A stretch of 62,822 nucleotides of DNA from Planctomycetota bacterium (GTDB lineage Bacteria; Planctomycetota; Phycisphaerae; Sedimentisphaerales; Anaerohalosphaeraceae). Below, piece after piece: positions 43,185-52,232 of the stretch; positions within the stretch are counted from its first letter, which is position 1, and every line of letters starts with the position of its first letter. The notes under the pieces are model-generated. The model was not told where the DNA came from, ran no database searches, and saw only the letters and a list, made by a program, of their open reading frames with translations. The DNA lies in assembly GCA_016873215.1 (NCBI GenBank), contig VGXU01000009.1:1-62822 (forward strand), given 5' to 3'. The position numbers and the translations under genes are program-made.

Positions 43185-43386
43185 CCATCAGCGGTGCTGT
43201 GAGACATCCTGAAGAGCCGGATGCGGGAAATCTTCAAGTCCGGTTCTGTGAGGGGCGTTGAAGCTCTTTCGTATGGCAGAATATTGTGACACTCCTCAAT
43301 CGAAAGAGAGGAGTAACAGGGAATACAAAGTGTGCCTAAACGAAAGTGCCATAGTACGTCTACTCGACCAGAGCATGGAGGACAAA
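43185..43386 (+). repeat. Intron 3' sequence and flanking direct repeat, right copy
   Basis: A hairpin GAGCCGGA (43214-43221) / TCCGGTTC (43239-43246) follows the maturase stop, in the style of the conserved structure found with these introns. From 43275 on, the sequence repeats that at 35217 (35 of 36 identical at first). The remainder of the gap to 43535 has no supported gene. Confidence 0.75.
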
Positions 43387-43535
43387 AATTAGAGATAGGT
43401 CAACGCCCATAAAACCCTTTATATAATATCACCGGCAATTATTAAAGCACCGAGGTATTTTCTAATTATCCTGCAAATAAGATGAATCAATGCCTTGTTG
43501 TCATGAATATCACTTGTGGCGCGTATTTTTATACA

Positions 43536-44948
43536 TTATGATACCTCAGAGCAAAGTTCCTCTATGGTTTCACATTTTACCTTCTCTACTTGTTTTTCAT
43601 CTGCACCAAACAATAATTTCTCTTCGATGAATTTTGTCGAATACTTTCCTTTTTGAAAATCTTCCTGATCTAATACTTTCAAATGAAACGGTATCGTTGT
43701 CTTAATCCCTTCAATAGTAAATTCTCTCAACGCCCTTTTCATGCGTACAATTGCAGATTTTCTGTCTTCGGCGTGAACGATTAATTTGGCAATTAACGAA
43801 TCATAGTAGGATGGAATAGTATAACCTTCATAAAGATGTGTATCCAAACGTACTCCAGGCCCGCCAGGGTGGATAAATTTTGTTACCTTTCCGGGCGAAG
43901 GCATAAAATTATTATCAGGGTCTTCAGCGTTTATCCTGCATTCTATTGAGTGACTATTACAGGTAATATCTCTCTGGAGAATTGTAAGTTTTTTTCCTGC
44001 AGCAACTCTAATCTGTTCTTTAACCAAGTCCACTCCCGTAATCATCTCAGTGATAGGATGCTCCACCTGGATTCTTGTATTCATTTCCATAAAATAGAAA
44101 TTGTTTTGTCCGTCTAAGATAAATTCAACTGTCCCTACACTAAAATAGCCAACAGCTTTAGCTGCTTTTACTGCTACGTCACACATTTTTTCTCTTAACT
44201 TATTGTCTATGGCTGGCGAAGGCGTTTCCTCAATAAGCTTTTGATGTCGCCTTTGAATGGAGCATTCTCTTTCTCTTAGATGAATAGTATTGCCAAATTT
44301 ATCTGCAAGGATTTGAGCCTCAATATGACGAGCGTGGTCGATATACTTTTCGATATATACTTCGCTGTTCCCAAAAGCAGCATGGGCTTCAGTCCGTGCC
44401 ATATGAAATCCAGAAATCAGGTCTTTCCTGTTACGAGCGATCCTCATGCCTTTGCCCCCACCACCTGCAGAGGCCTTGACCATCACCGGATATCCAATCT
44501 TTTCGGCTGTCTTTATCGCTTCTTTTTCATCTATAATCACCCCATCACTTCCTGGGACAACAGGTACTTTTGCTTTCTTCATAGTTTCTCTGGCAACGGA
44601 CTTATCTCCCATCTTTCGTATTGCCTCAGGTGGAGGCCCAATAAAAGTTATATTATTGCTCTCACAGACTTCCACAAAATGGGTATTCTCCGACAAGAAT
44701 CCATAACCAGGATGGATAGCTTCAACATTAGCGATTTCAGCGGCACTCATAATGGCAGGAATGCTCAAATAACTTTCCTTACTTGGTGCCTTGCCAATAC
44801 AGATAGCTTCATCAGCAAATTTAGCATGCAAAGAATCTTTATCTGCCTCAGAATAGACAGCGACTGTAGTTATGCCCATTTCTTTGCAGGCTCTGATTAT
44901 TCTTAAGGCTATCTCGCCACGATTGGCTATGAGTACCTTTTCGAACAT
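43536..44948 (-). CDS. accC: Biotin carboxylase (AccC / pyruvate carboxylase subunit A type)
   Basis: 470 residues. ATP-grasp biotin carboxylase: [20 protein letters not shown] at the start, the ATP loop [14 protein letters not shown] near 165, then [18 protein letters not shown] near 285-303, and a C-terminal domain from about 330. It carboxylates biotin on a carrier protein, for acetyl-CoA carboxylase or a two-subunit pyruvate carboxylase. The nearby PEPCK and Re-citrate synthase genes favour an anaplerotic role, but no carrier or carboxyltransferase gene is in the window. GGAGG precedes the ATG. Confidence 0.93.
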   Translation of the reverse strand: MFEKVLIANRGEIALRIIRACKEMGITTVAVYSEADKDSLHAKFADEAICIGKAPSKESYLSIPAIMSAAEIANVEAIHPGYGFLSENTHFVEVCESNNITFIGPPPEAIRKMGDKSVARETMKKAKVPVVPGSDGVIIDEKEAIKTAEKIGYPVMVKASAGGGGKGMRIARNRKDLISGFHMARTEAHAAFGNSEVYIEKYIDHARHIEAQILADKFGNTIHLRERECSIQRRHQKLIEETPSPAIDNKLREKMCDVAVKAAKAVGYFSVGTVEFILDGQNNFYFMEMNTRIQVEHPITEMITGVDLVKEQIRVAAGKKLTILQRDITCNSHSIECRINAEDPDNNFMPSPGKVTKFIHPGGPGVRLDTHLYEGYTIPSYYDSLIAKLIVHAEDRKSAIVRMKRALREFTIEGIKTTIPFHLKVLDQEDFQKGKYSTKFIEEKLLFGADEKQVEKVKCETIEELCSEVS

Positions 44949-44950
44949 TC

Positions 44951-45328
44951 CTAGGCCTCCTTCCGGCTATCCGATTTCTGAGATAGCTGTCTGTCCTGTA
45001 GCCAAATACCTAAATGTTCCACGACCTTTAATGGCAGTGAGTATCCAAGCAGTTTTACTCCTCCATACCTATCAAACCCTCGTATGTCTACTCTTGCATG
45101 TGTGAACATTGAAATAAGAATGCTTCCGAATTTATGCTCATTCATTGGCAGTTGTTTTTTCTTGACGTGCATGCCTTCATTTTTCCACCATCTTGCCAGA
45201 TCATTGACTTCATTAATCGGCATTTTCCAGCTAAAGTAACTATTTGCATTTGGTCTATCGAAATAACGAAGTTCGATGACATTATCTTCTAATTTTTTGA
45301 ACTTCACTCCCTTGTCTTGTTTACTCAT
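44951..45328 (-). CDS. Hypothetical protein between accC and the carbonic-anhydrase-like gene
   Basis: 125 residues from the ATG at 45328, chosen because AAGGA lies four bases upstream within the longer frame. Contains [17 protein letters not shown] and [15 protein letters not shown], then [20 protein letters not shown]. No transmembrane segment. It ends two bases before accC, so translational coupling is likely. No family recognised; the conserved-looking aromatic and basic residues suggest a real gene of planctomycetes. Confidence 0.7.
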   Translation of the reverse strand: MSKQDKGVKFKKLEDNVIELRYFDRPNANSYFSWKMPINEVNDLARWWKNEGMHVKKKQLPMNEHKFGSILISMFTHARVDIRGFDRYGGVKLLGYSLPLKVVEHLGIWLQDRQLSQKSDSRKEA

Positions 45329-45370
45329 TAATCCTTCCCTGAACATTTATTTATATTTGCATATCATTTT

Positions 45371-45943
45371 TCAACAATCCCTATATCCTTTCGTTAGAAC
45401 CAAGTTTGTACTTACAATCTTTTTCATAAACTCCTTATCGACTGAACTGGTTGTACCTACTGACTTTACTATATCTTCTCCAGACAAAACAGCAACAAGA
45501 GGAGGGACAAGAGCATTGGTAACTAAATCAACTCCCTGAACAACAGCACCTGTGCCAACGAATACTCCATCCCCTAATTTTGCTTTGAATATCGCTGCTC
45601 TAAATCCAATAAAGCAGCCGTGGCCAATAGTGCACGGTCCATGAATAATGCAGCCATGAGACAATGATGTCCGTGGGCTAATGGTTACTTGCGTACCTAC
45701 AAGTGCGTGAATAATTACACCATCCTGAACATTACATTCAGCCCCTATCTCAATAGGAAGAACCTCGCCCTTGTCATCAGTTTCATCTGCTCGAATAACC
45801 GCGTTTGGACCAATGTAAACATGAGGCCCGATACGAACATTACCAATTATCTGTGCGGTTAAATCTACATGGGCGGTTGAATCCACCTGCGGCCAATCAC
45901 CATTCGGATTCGGTCGGAGTAAGATGTCTAAGTTTTTTCTCAT
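45371..45943 (-). CDS. Gamma-carbonic-anhydrase-like hexapeptide-repeat protein
   Basis: 190 residues. A left-handed beta helix shown by repeated (I/V)GxxxxIGPN-type hexapeptides from about residue 28 to 145 (NVRIGPHVYIGPNAVIRADE, HGPCTIGHGCFIGFRAAIF), followed by a C-terminal helix. His residues in VIIHAL, LSHGCIIHGP fit the zinc ligands of gamma-class carbonic anhydrases such as CamH. The family also includes inactive acyltransferase-like members. AAGGAAATG gives a clear start. Carbonic anhydrase would supply bicarbonate for the adjacent biotin carboxylase, a plausible link. Confidence 0.82.
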   Translation of the reverse strand: MRKNLDILLRPNPNGDWPQVDSTAHVDLTAQIIGNVRIGPHVYIGPNAVIRADETDDKGEVLPIEIGAECNVQDGVIIHALVGTQVTISPRTSLSHGCIIHGPCTIGHGCFIGFRAAIFKAKLGDGVFVGTGAVVQGVDLVTNALVPPLVAVLSGEDIVKSVGTTSSVDKEFMKKIVSTNLVLTKGYRDC

Positions 45944-45997
45944 AGATCATTTCCTTACAAACACGCTCTTTTCGAAGGAATTATCTCTACACCTTTA

Positions 45998-47530
45998 TTA
46001 TTCAATCTTTACCATGTTGTCATCCAATATTTCTCCGCTTGCTCGACAAAGACGATCATTAATAGCCCTACCAACTCCCTTGTTTGGAACAGTAACAGCA
46101 AATATCATATCCAACCCTAAAGCGTCTAAACGCCGCATAGCAGCAAAAAGATTCGTCGCTGCTTCAACCAGATCACCGGTTTCAGAAAGGGTTTCAATTG
46201 CAGCAAATCCTTTCCGCTCTCTTGGCGGTTGAAGTGAGAGTAAACCGATTCGTTTATTCTCTGGAGACACCCTAACTTTACTGTGCAATACAACGGGTGT
46301 CCCGGGTGCATAATGCCGCGGCAATCTGCCGGGCGATAACGGACGAGAATCCATAAGATCAGCGATATCTAAGGGGCCGATGACTGATTCAATCTGCTCT
46401 ACTGTAATCCCACCGGGGCGTAGTACCACCGGCGGATCTATAGCAAACGAGATTATGGTTGATTCAACTCCAACGGAGCAACGACCACCATCAAGGATGA
46501 ACTTAACGTTCTTACCAAGTTGTTCTCGAACATGCTCTGCACAGGTAGGACTGACAGAACCAAAGAGATTTGCGCTGGGAGCGGCAATTGGTGTATCCGC
46601 CTGTCTTATCAATTCAAGAGCCATAGGATGAGAAGGCATCCTGATAGCGACCGTCGACAAACCAGCAGTGACGATGTCAGGGACAATCTCTGATTTAGGC
46701 AGGACAATTGTAAGCGGTCCCGGCCAACATTGTTCTGTTAGTTGCCGAGCCTTTGCCGGAAAATCTTCAACAAGTTGTTTCATCTGCTGCAGCGTCGCTA
46801 CATGAACAATCAGCGGATCAAAACTCGGGCGTTTTTTAATCTCGAATATGCGAGCCACCGCTTTCTGGTTCAATGCATCTGCTCCTAAGCCGTATACGGT
46901 TTCGGTTGGGAAAGCTACAATACCTCCTTCACGGATTAATTTTACAGCCTGTTTGATTTTTGAAGGTGCTTTATGCAGTAGGTTTGTGTTTGCTTTGCAA
47001 ATTATCCAATCTGCGGCTGCTTTTATATTCGGTAGTACTGTCACCTTATGAGACAGTTCTTTTTTATGCCTCTTCCCATGTCCGGTAAGAATATAGACAC
47101 CTTGACCCCCGACACCCCGGGCAAGCTCTACATCGCAGGGGTGATCACCGATAGCAAAAGACCTGTTTAGATCAATGTTATGAATTGCAGCAGCCTTCTT
47201 AAGGAAGAATGGATTGGGCTTGATACACTCGCATCCATCTTCTCTTTTATGAGGGCAAACATAGATATCCGCAATATCAATGCCTCTTTCTCGAAGAGAT
47301 GCCATGATGTGATTATTGACCTTTTCAACATCATCAGGACTAATAATACCTTTTGCAATTCCAGATTGATTCGTTACGATAAAAAGCCGATAGTCTTTCT
47401 GAAGTTTTTGCAATGCTTCGAAGGTCTCTGGGAAGAAAACAACCTCAGACGGGTCTTGCAGGTGGCCTTGATCTTCTATTATTGTGCCGTCTCTGTCTAA
47501 GAAAACCGCAGCTTTTTTATTGTTTCTCAT
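45998..47530 (-). CDS. Fusion of HAD heptose-bisphosphate-phosphatase-like domain and Sua5/YrdC tRNA-modification domain
   Basis: 510 residues from the ATG at 47530. Residues about 7-165 are a GmhB-type HAD phosphatase: FLDRDGTIIEDQG (nucleophile Asp), IVTNQSGIAKG, zinc motif CPHKREDGCEC, and GDHPCDVELARG. From about 190 comes full-length Sua5 (L-threonylcarbamoyladenylate synthase): GGIVAFPTETVYGLGADA, KKRPSFDPL, SANLFGSVSPT, VLRPGGIT and the C-terminal RLPRHYAPGTP region. Sua5 makes the t6A37 modification of ANN-reading tRNAs, while GmhB dephosphorylates heptose for LPS. Joining them in one protein is odd and probably reflects gene fusion. Confidence 0.88.
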   Translation of the reverse strand: MRNNKKAAVFLDRDGTIIEDQGHLQDPSEVVFFPETFEALQKLQKDYRLFIVTNQSGIAKGIISPDDVEKVNNHIMASLRERGIDIADIYVCPHKREDGCECIKPNPFFLKKAAAIHNIDLNRSFAIGDHPCDVELARGVGGQGVYILTGHGKRHKKELSHKVTVLPNIKAAADWIICKANTNLLHKAPSKIKQAVKLIREGGIVAFPTETVYGLGADALNQKAVARIFEIKKRPSFDPLIVHVATLQQMKQLVEDFPAKARQLTEQCWPGPLTIVLPKSEIVPDIVTAGLSTVAIRMPSHPMALELIRQADTPIAAPSANLFGSVSPTCAEHVREQLGKNVKFILDGGRCSVGVESTIISFAIDPPVVLRPGGITVEQIESVIGPLDIADLMDSRPLSPGRLPRHYAPGTPVVLHSKVRVSPENKRIGLLSLQPPRERKGFAAIETLSETGDLVEAATNLFAAMRRLDALGLDMIFAVTVPNKGVGRAINDRLCRASGEILDDNMVKIE

Positions 47531-47596
47531 AGCCACCTTCTTTTTGCTTATATACCGTCCACACAATTATCTTTAACCTGTTTTTGGCAAATCCAT

Positions 47597-48925
47597 TTAT
47601 CGCAGCGGTGGCAAATTATTGCCAAAAACTTTTTCAACCCAAGCAGTCATTTCTTCATTGGATATAACTGAAACTCTGTTATTGGAATACTCGGCATCAA
47701 TTCGGTCCTTTATTTTATCCACACGCCAATCGTGCTTTGATATTTCAATTTTGTATCGTGCTTCGATCCAGTGTTTAATACCGGCCGATCCGCTTTTGTC
47801 CGTAATGGCAACTCCAACCGGCCTGTTCAATAATTGTTTGGTGTCGAAACAATTATAAATCTCTTCATTTTTGAGCAAACCATCGGCATGAATGCCTGCC
47901 GCCGTAACGTTAAAACTGTTGCCAACCAGTGGATAATTATTCGGTATATTGAAACCCAATTCTTTTTGAGCATACTCGGCCAATTCGGTTATTGCTGCAT
48001 AGTTTACACCTTCAGTCATACCCTTTAACTGGGCATGTTCGATAACCATCGCTTCCAGTGGCGGATTACCCGTTCGCTCGCCGAGTCCGAATACAGTGCT
48101 GTTGGCGGCGCAACACCCATAAAGCCATGCTGTGGCGGCGTTCATTTGCACCTTGTGGAGGTCATTATGGCCGTGCCACTCCAGCCACTCACCTGGCACA
48201 CCAATTTCCCGAAGACCATGGACAAGTTTTGGAATGCTCCGTGGCAAAGCTACCCCTGTCCAAGCGACACCGAACCCGAGCGTATCGCAAAGCCGAATCT
48301 TGACCGGCTTATTGTACTCTTTGGCAAGTTTCATCAACTCAACAGAAAACGGCAGCACAAAACCATCATAATCAGCTCTTGTTACATCCTCGAGATGACA
48401 TCGCGGATTGATGCCGGCATCGAGAGCCGCTTTGGCAATATCAAGATAAGCATTCATCGCTTGATCACGGGTCTTTCGCAGTTTAAGGAATATATGATAA
48501 TCACTGGCCGATGTCAGGATACCGGTTTCCTGGAGCCCCATTTCGGAAACGAGTTTGAAATCTGCGGCCACCGCTCTTATCCATCCGGTGACTTCAGGAT
48601 ACCTATAGCCCCGCTGTTTGCAGAGTTCCACGGCTTTTCTGTCACGGTCAGAATACAAGAAGAACTCGCATTGGCGAATCAAGCCAGCTCCGCCGTCGAT
48701 TTTGTGCAGAAGATCATATATTCTGAGGATTTGTTCGGGCGTATATGGCGGTCGTGATTGTTGCCCATCCCTGAAGGTAGTATCAGTAATCCATATCTTC
48801 CCGGGAATCTCATACGGGACAAATTCATTATCAAACATTACCTTGGGGAATTCGGTATAGGGGAAAATCTCTCTGTATAAGTTTGGTCTATCTGTCTGTA
48901 ATAGCTCATGTATATTTTCAGCCAT
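47597..48925 (-). CDS. Re-citrate synthase-like enzyme (HMGL/isopropylmalate synthase family)
   Basis: 442 residues from the ATG at 48925 (GGGAG seven bases upstream). The N-terminus NLYREIFPYTEFPKV and ITDTTFRDGQQSRPPYT (about 46-62) agree with my memory of clostridial Re-citrate synthase (EC 2.3.3.3) better than with IPMS or homocitrate synthase. Other landmarks are IRQCEFFLYSDRDR, CHLEDVTRADYDGF, EWHGHNDLH and GLGERTGNPPLEAM. It condenses acetyl-CoA with oxaloacetate in anaerobes. The neighbouring aminotransferase and PEPCK use oxaloacetate or related acids, which fits. It overlaps no gene; its stop is 66 bases before the fusion gene's ATG. Confidence 0.82.
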   Translation of the reverse strand: MAENIHELLQTDRPNLYREIFPYTEFPKVMFDNEFVPYEIPGKIWITDTTFRDGQQSRPPYTPEQILRIYDLLHKIDGGAGLIRQCEFFLYSDRDRKAVELCKQRGYRYPEVTGWIRAVAADFKLVSEMGLQETGILTSASDYHIFLKLRKTRDQAMNAYLDIAKAALDAGINPRCHLEDVTRADYDGFVLPFSVELMKLAKEYNKPVKIRLCDTLGFGVAWTGVALPRSIPKLVHGLREIGVPGEWLEWHGHNDLHKVQMNAATAWLYGCCAANSTVFGLGERTGNPPLEAMVIEHAQLKGMTEGVNYAAITELAEYAQKELGFNIPNNYPLVGNSFNVTAAGIHADGLLKNEEIYNCFDTKQLLNRPVGVAITDKSGSAGIKHWIEARYKIEISKHDWRVDKIKDRIDAEYSNNRVSVISNEEMTAWVEKVFGNNLPPLR

Positions 48926-48938
48926 TTTGTATCTCCCT

Positions 48939-50249
48939 TCACCCTGACGCTTTTTGCATTTCGATGGCACATTGGTACATCTGATCGAAAAGCAGAGGGA
49001 TGTCATTCTCCTCTACACAAGAAAAGGCCACGCGAATATCCTCTTTTCCGGTAGCGATGACACCAATGCCGTATTTGTCCAAGAGGCTGCATCTGAATTG
49101 CTCGGCATCAATGCCATTGAGCTTCAAGCACATGAAATATCCTGAATTAAACGGGTACGGTGCCCAGACACTCGAATAACTTTTATTTGAAAGCACCTCT
49201 TTGACCTTGGCGGCTCTTGTTTTGAGTGTTGTGAATTTACACAACTTTTCTTCATTGTATTTTTCCGATAACATTGCTTTGAGAACAATGGTCTGCGAAT
49301 TAAGTGGGCAGTTTGAAATATTGCCGCGGATAGCCCCGCCTGTTTTTTTCTCAAGTGCATCGTACACTTCACTATTTCCAGAGGTCGTGGCAAATGTTAT
49401 AAAGCCAACACGAAAACCCCAGACATAGTCCTCTTTTGTTGCACCATCGAGCTTGACTGCCAGAAGCCGTGGATGTTGGTTAGCTAAATAAGCAAATACA
49501 GATTCTTTGCAGACATTGTCCTCGTAAAAAAGGCCAAAATAGGAATCATCACATACCGCCACAACGTTGCATCCTTCTTCAGCAACTTCTACAAGCACGT
49601 CACGAATAGCTTTAGCCTCGGATTTGGTTACAGAATAGCCCGTCGGGTTGTTTGGAAAATTTAAGATCACAATCAGTTTGCCTGAAGAGGCAGATTCCAA
49701 GGCAACCCGGCGAAGATCATCCGTATCAAAACCGTTGTTGTGCGAAAAGAATCTGTGGTGTTTTACATTAGCTCCGTGTCTTACTCCGAAAATCATGTTA
49801 TAATTGCCCCAAAACTGTTGAGGCAAGAGCAATATATCACCTCTGTCGACAAATAGATCTGCTGCCAGGCTCAGCCCATGTGTAATACCGCTGGTTACTA
49901 TAGGCAGACTTACACTTTTACCCTTTAGAGTGGGATTTTTGATTAGAATCTGTTCCATCCATTTATTACGCAATTCAGGTTTGCCGGTGGTTGGGGCATA
50001 AGGCAATAAATCATTTGGGATGTGGTCTGAAAATTGTTTCATAACAGATGGTAAAAACATTGCTTCTTTACCTTCCTTGGCAATTCCAATAGTTGCATTA
50101 AAATGAGTGGCTTTTTGTTTTGCTTCTGCAGTCTGACTGAGAATACCCTTTGGAAAGTACAGCTCTTTTCCCAGGGATGAGAGCATATTAAAAACATCAG
50201 GAGCGTTTGTCAGTATTGTCTGGTTTAAGTCTTCTGCCAATTTATTCAT
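48939..50249 (-). CDS. PLP-dependent aminotransferase, class I/II
   Basis: 436 residues. Fold-type I aminotransferase: NFPNNPTGYSVT near 205-216, DDSYFGLFYED, then PLP Lys in LDGATKEDYVWGFRVGF near 273. The C-terminal small domain includes NSGYFMCLKLNG and the arginine IRVAFS. Substrate is likely an acidic or aromatic amino acid, but the active-site environment is not one I can name. AAGGA is well placed. It lies 13 bases upstream of the Re-citrate synthase start, so the pair is one operon with PEPCK. Confidence 0.88.
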   Translation of the reverse strand: MNKLAEDLNQTILTNAPDVFNMLSSLGKELYFPKGILSQTAEAKQKATHFNATIGIAKEGKEAMFLPSVMKQFSDHIPNDLLPYAPTTGKPELRNKWMEQILIKNPTLKGKSVSLPIVTSGITHGLSLAADLFVDRGDILLLPQQFWGNYNMIFGVRHGANVKHHRFFSHNNGFDTDDLRRVALESASSGKLIVILNFPNNPTGYSVTKSEAKAIRDVLVEVAEEGCNVVAVCDDSYFGLFYEDNVCKESVFAYLANQHPRLLAVKLDGATKEDYVWGFRVGFITFATTSGNSEVYDALEKKTGGAIRGNISNCPLNSQTIVLKAMLSEKYNEEKLCKFTTLKTRAAKVKEVLSNKSYSSVWAPYPFNSGYFMCLKLNGIDAEQFRCSLLDKYGIGVIATGKEDIRVAFSCVEENDIPLLFDQMYQCAIEMQKASG

Positions 50250-50300
50250 AGTTACTATCCTTTTTAAAAGTAGTTTTTCATATAAGTATCTTAAGCGACG

Positions 50301-52175
50301 TTACAGCTCAAAAGGCGAAACATATTTTCCCTTTTCCTTCTGCAGCTGTTCCAGCCGGCTCCGCTGCTTTTCCAAAACATCGAACAAAACTGATGGGGCG
50401 CCGGAAACATTCTCATGATGAAATTTTACGATCCTGTCTATTTTCGCCAGATTTTCGGGTACCCGGATAGTAAACTGGCTGACATAGTCTTCTTTTGTGT
50501 ATTCCTTGTTGAGCACCTGTTTGAAAAGCTTTGCCAGGTCCTCGTATTTGGGGATCATGCCCGTTGGCGCAATGATTGCATCCACCTCATTGTGGACACG
50601 AAGCTCCATCCATTTTATCCAGACGTGCTTGTCGCGGACGCCATTGACGAACTTGCCTTGCGAATCCCTGAGGAAGTAATTGACTCCGAAGATCAAAGGC
50701 GGATTCTTGATCCCTTTGACGAAATCAAGATTATTTTGAATATATTTGCCCAATGGTATCGCAACGAAATCCTGAATACTCATAAGATTTATCTCGGGGA
50801 TACCTTCTTTGCCGACAATTGCAAAGGTTGTCTCTGTTTCAAGAGAAGCACCATAAGCAACTATACCATGAGCCCAGTCAAAGGCCTGCTGGACAGGTAC
50901 ATAACTTTTTGCATCACGACCACCATACATAATTCCGCTAAGCTCGACGCCTTGAGGATTGTCTAACTCGGAGTCGCAATTTGTCAAAGCCTTCAGGGTA
51001 ACGGCGTAACGGGCATTTTTATGGGCAAGGGGTATTTCATTTCCCTGCGAATCCTTTTTTCCCTTGACCCATTCGCCGGAAAAGTTGACGCCTTTATCGG
51101 GTGGTTCTGTGCCCATACCGAGCCAGTAGGGTTTTCCGTCGTTTATCAGTATGTTTGAAAATATGACTTCCTCTGGTTTGTTGAGAACTTCCCAGATAGC
51201 CGGATCGTCTTTCGAAGTAACATTCTGAATAATTCCGAAAATGCCTGATTCGGCATTTACTGCGCGGAATTGACCGTTGATATTGCGAAAATATGCGATG
51301 TCATCGCCCATGATTTTTTCTCCCGGCAGCATCGCAGTCGAGGTTTTACCGCAGGCGCTGGGGAAAGCACCTCCGAAATAGGTTTTTCGGCCATTGGGCC
51401 CAAAAATACCGGCCAGGAACATGTGTTCGGCAAGCCAACCCTGTGTGTCAGCCTGTCGAATCGCCAGTCTCAGGGCAAGCTTTTTGAGACCTACCGTATT
51501 GCCGGCATATTGGGTATTGACACTGTAAACCCAATCTTTTGTGTAATCTATGTATATTCGTTTATTGTTTTCATCAACGCTGACCATGTTTTTATCCAGC
51601 TTTCCCGCAGAATGAAGGAAGCGGAAGCAGTTGGCGTCCTCGGCTAATTTTCTGAACGGTTCATAAGCGGTCCGATAGAGCAGGCTCTCCGCGTGGGCAA
51701 CATACCACGAATCAGTAGCCTGCACACAGGGGATGCTGAAGGCCGAGCCGGCAGGGCCTAATGACAGAAACCTGACGATCATGGTCCTGCCCTTCATTGA
51801 GCCTTTGAGGAGTCCTCTTACCTCGGTCAAACCTTCCTCCCGCTCAATCTGATTAAGAGCCTTGCTGAGCGAATCAGTCTTAGGCACGAGATATTTTGTG
51901 ACTTCACGGTCGCGGCCCTGGTCATTCATTCCATCGAAGTGAATCGTATGGCCCTTTGTCTTCAAAGCCTTTTCTTCGCCATTTTTTATTGACATTTCGC
52001 GGACATAGGCGGCATCTTCATCTGAATCTGTAACGATATAAATGTTGTCCGGCTGACACAGCTTGATACTGTCTTCGATAAATTCATGAAATTTGCGGTT
52101 TGGAATCTGCGCCAGCTTCTGAATATGATCATCGGCCTTATTCCCTTTAAGTAGTTTGCTGTATGTTTCCTGCAT
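50301..52175 (-). CDS. pckG: Phosphoenolpyruvate carboxykinase (GTP)
   Basis: 624 residues from the ATG at 52175, the normal size for the GTP enzyme; the longer frame to 52229 has no better ribosome site than the AAAGGA used here. The active-site loop FGGAFPSACGKTSTAML with the catalytic Cys is near 272-288, and MGDDIAYFRNI and NWFRK-like FLRDSQGKF parts follow. It interconverts oxaloacetate and PEP, linking the citrate branch to gluconeogenesis. A 57-base gap to the chorismate synthase stop and the gene order suggest one transcript. Confidence 0.93.
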   Translation of the reverse strand: MQETYSKLLKGNKADDHIQKLAQIPNRKFHEFIEDSIKLCQPDNIYIVTDSDEDAAYVREMSIKNGEEKALKTKGHTIHFDGMNDQGRDREVTKYLVPKTDSLSKALNQIEREEGLTEVRGLLKGSMKGRTMIVRFLSLGPAGSAFSIPCVQATDSWYVAHAESLLYRTAYEPFRKLAEDANCFRFLHSAGKLDKNMVSVDENNKRIYIDYTKDWVYSVNTQYAGNTVGLKKLALRLAIRQADTQGWLAEHMFLAGIFGPNGRKTYFGGAFPSACGKTSTAMLPGEKIMGDDIAYFRNINGQFRAVNAESGIFGIIQNVTSKDDPAIWEVLNKPEEVIFSNILINDGKPYWLGMGTEPPDKGVNFSGEWVKGKKDSQGNEIPLAHKNARYAVTLKALTNCDSELDNPQGVELSGIMYGGRDAKSYVPVQQAFDWAHGIVAYGASLETETTFAIVGKEGIPEINLMSIQDFVAIPLGKYIQNNLDFVKGIKNPPLIFGVNYFLRDSQGKFVNGVRDKHVWIKWMELRVHNEVDAIIAPTGMIPKYEDLAKLFKQVLNKEYTKEDYVSQFTIRVPENLAKIDRIVKFHHENVSGAPSVLFDVLEKQRSRLEQLQKEKGKYVSPFEL

Positions 52176-52232
52176 TTTCTTTTTTCCTTTCTTAAAATCG
52201 GTTAGATTTTTCGATTTAGTCATTTTCAAGTT

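Noticed and set aside
48035-48757. 240-codon frame on the plus strand
   Set aside because: Antisense shadow of the Re-citrate synthase gene.
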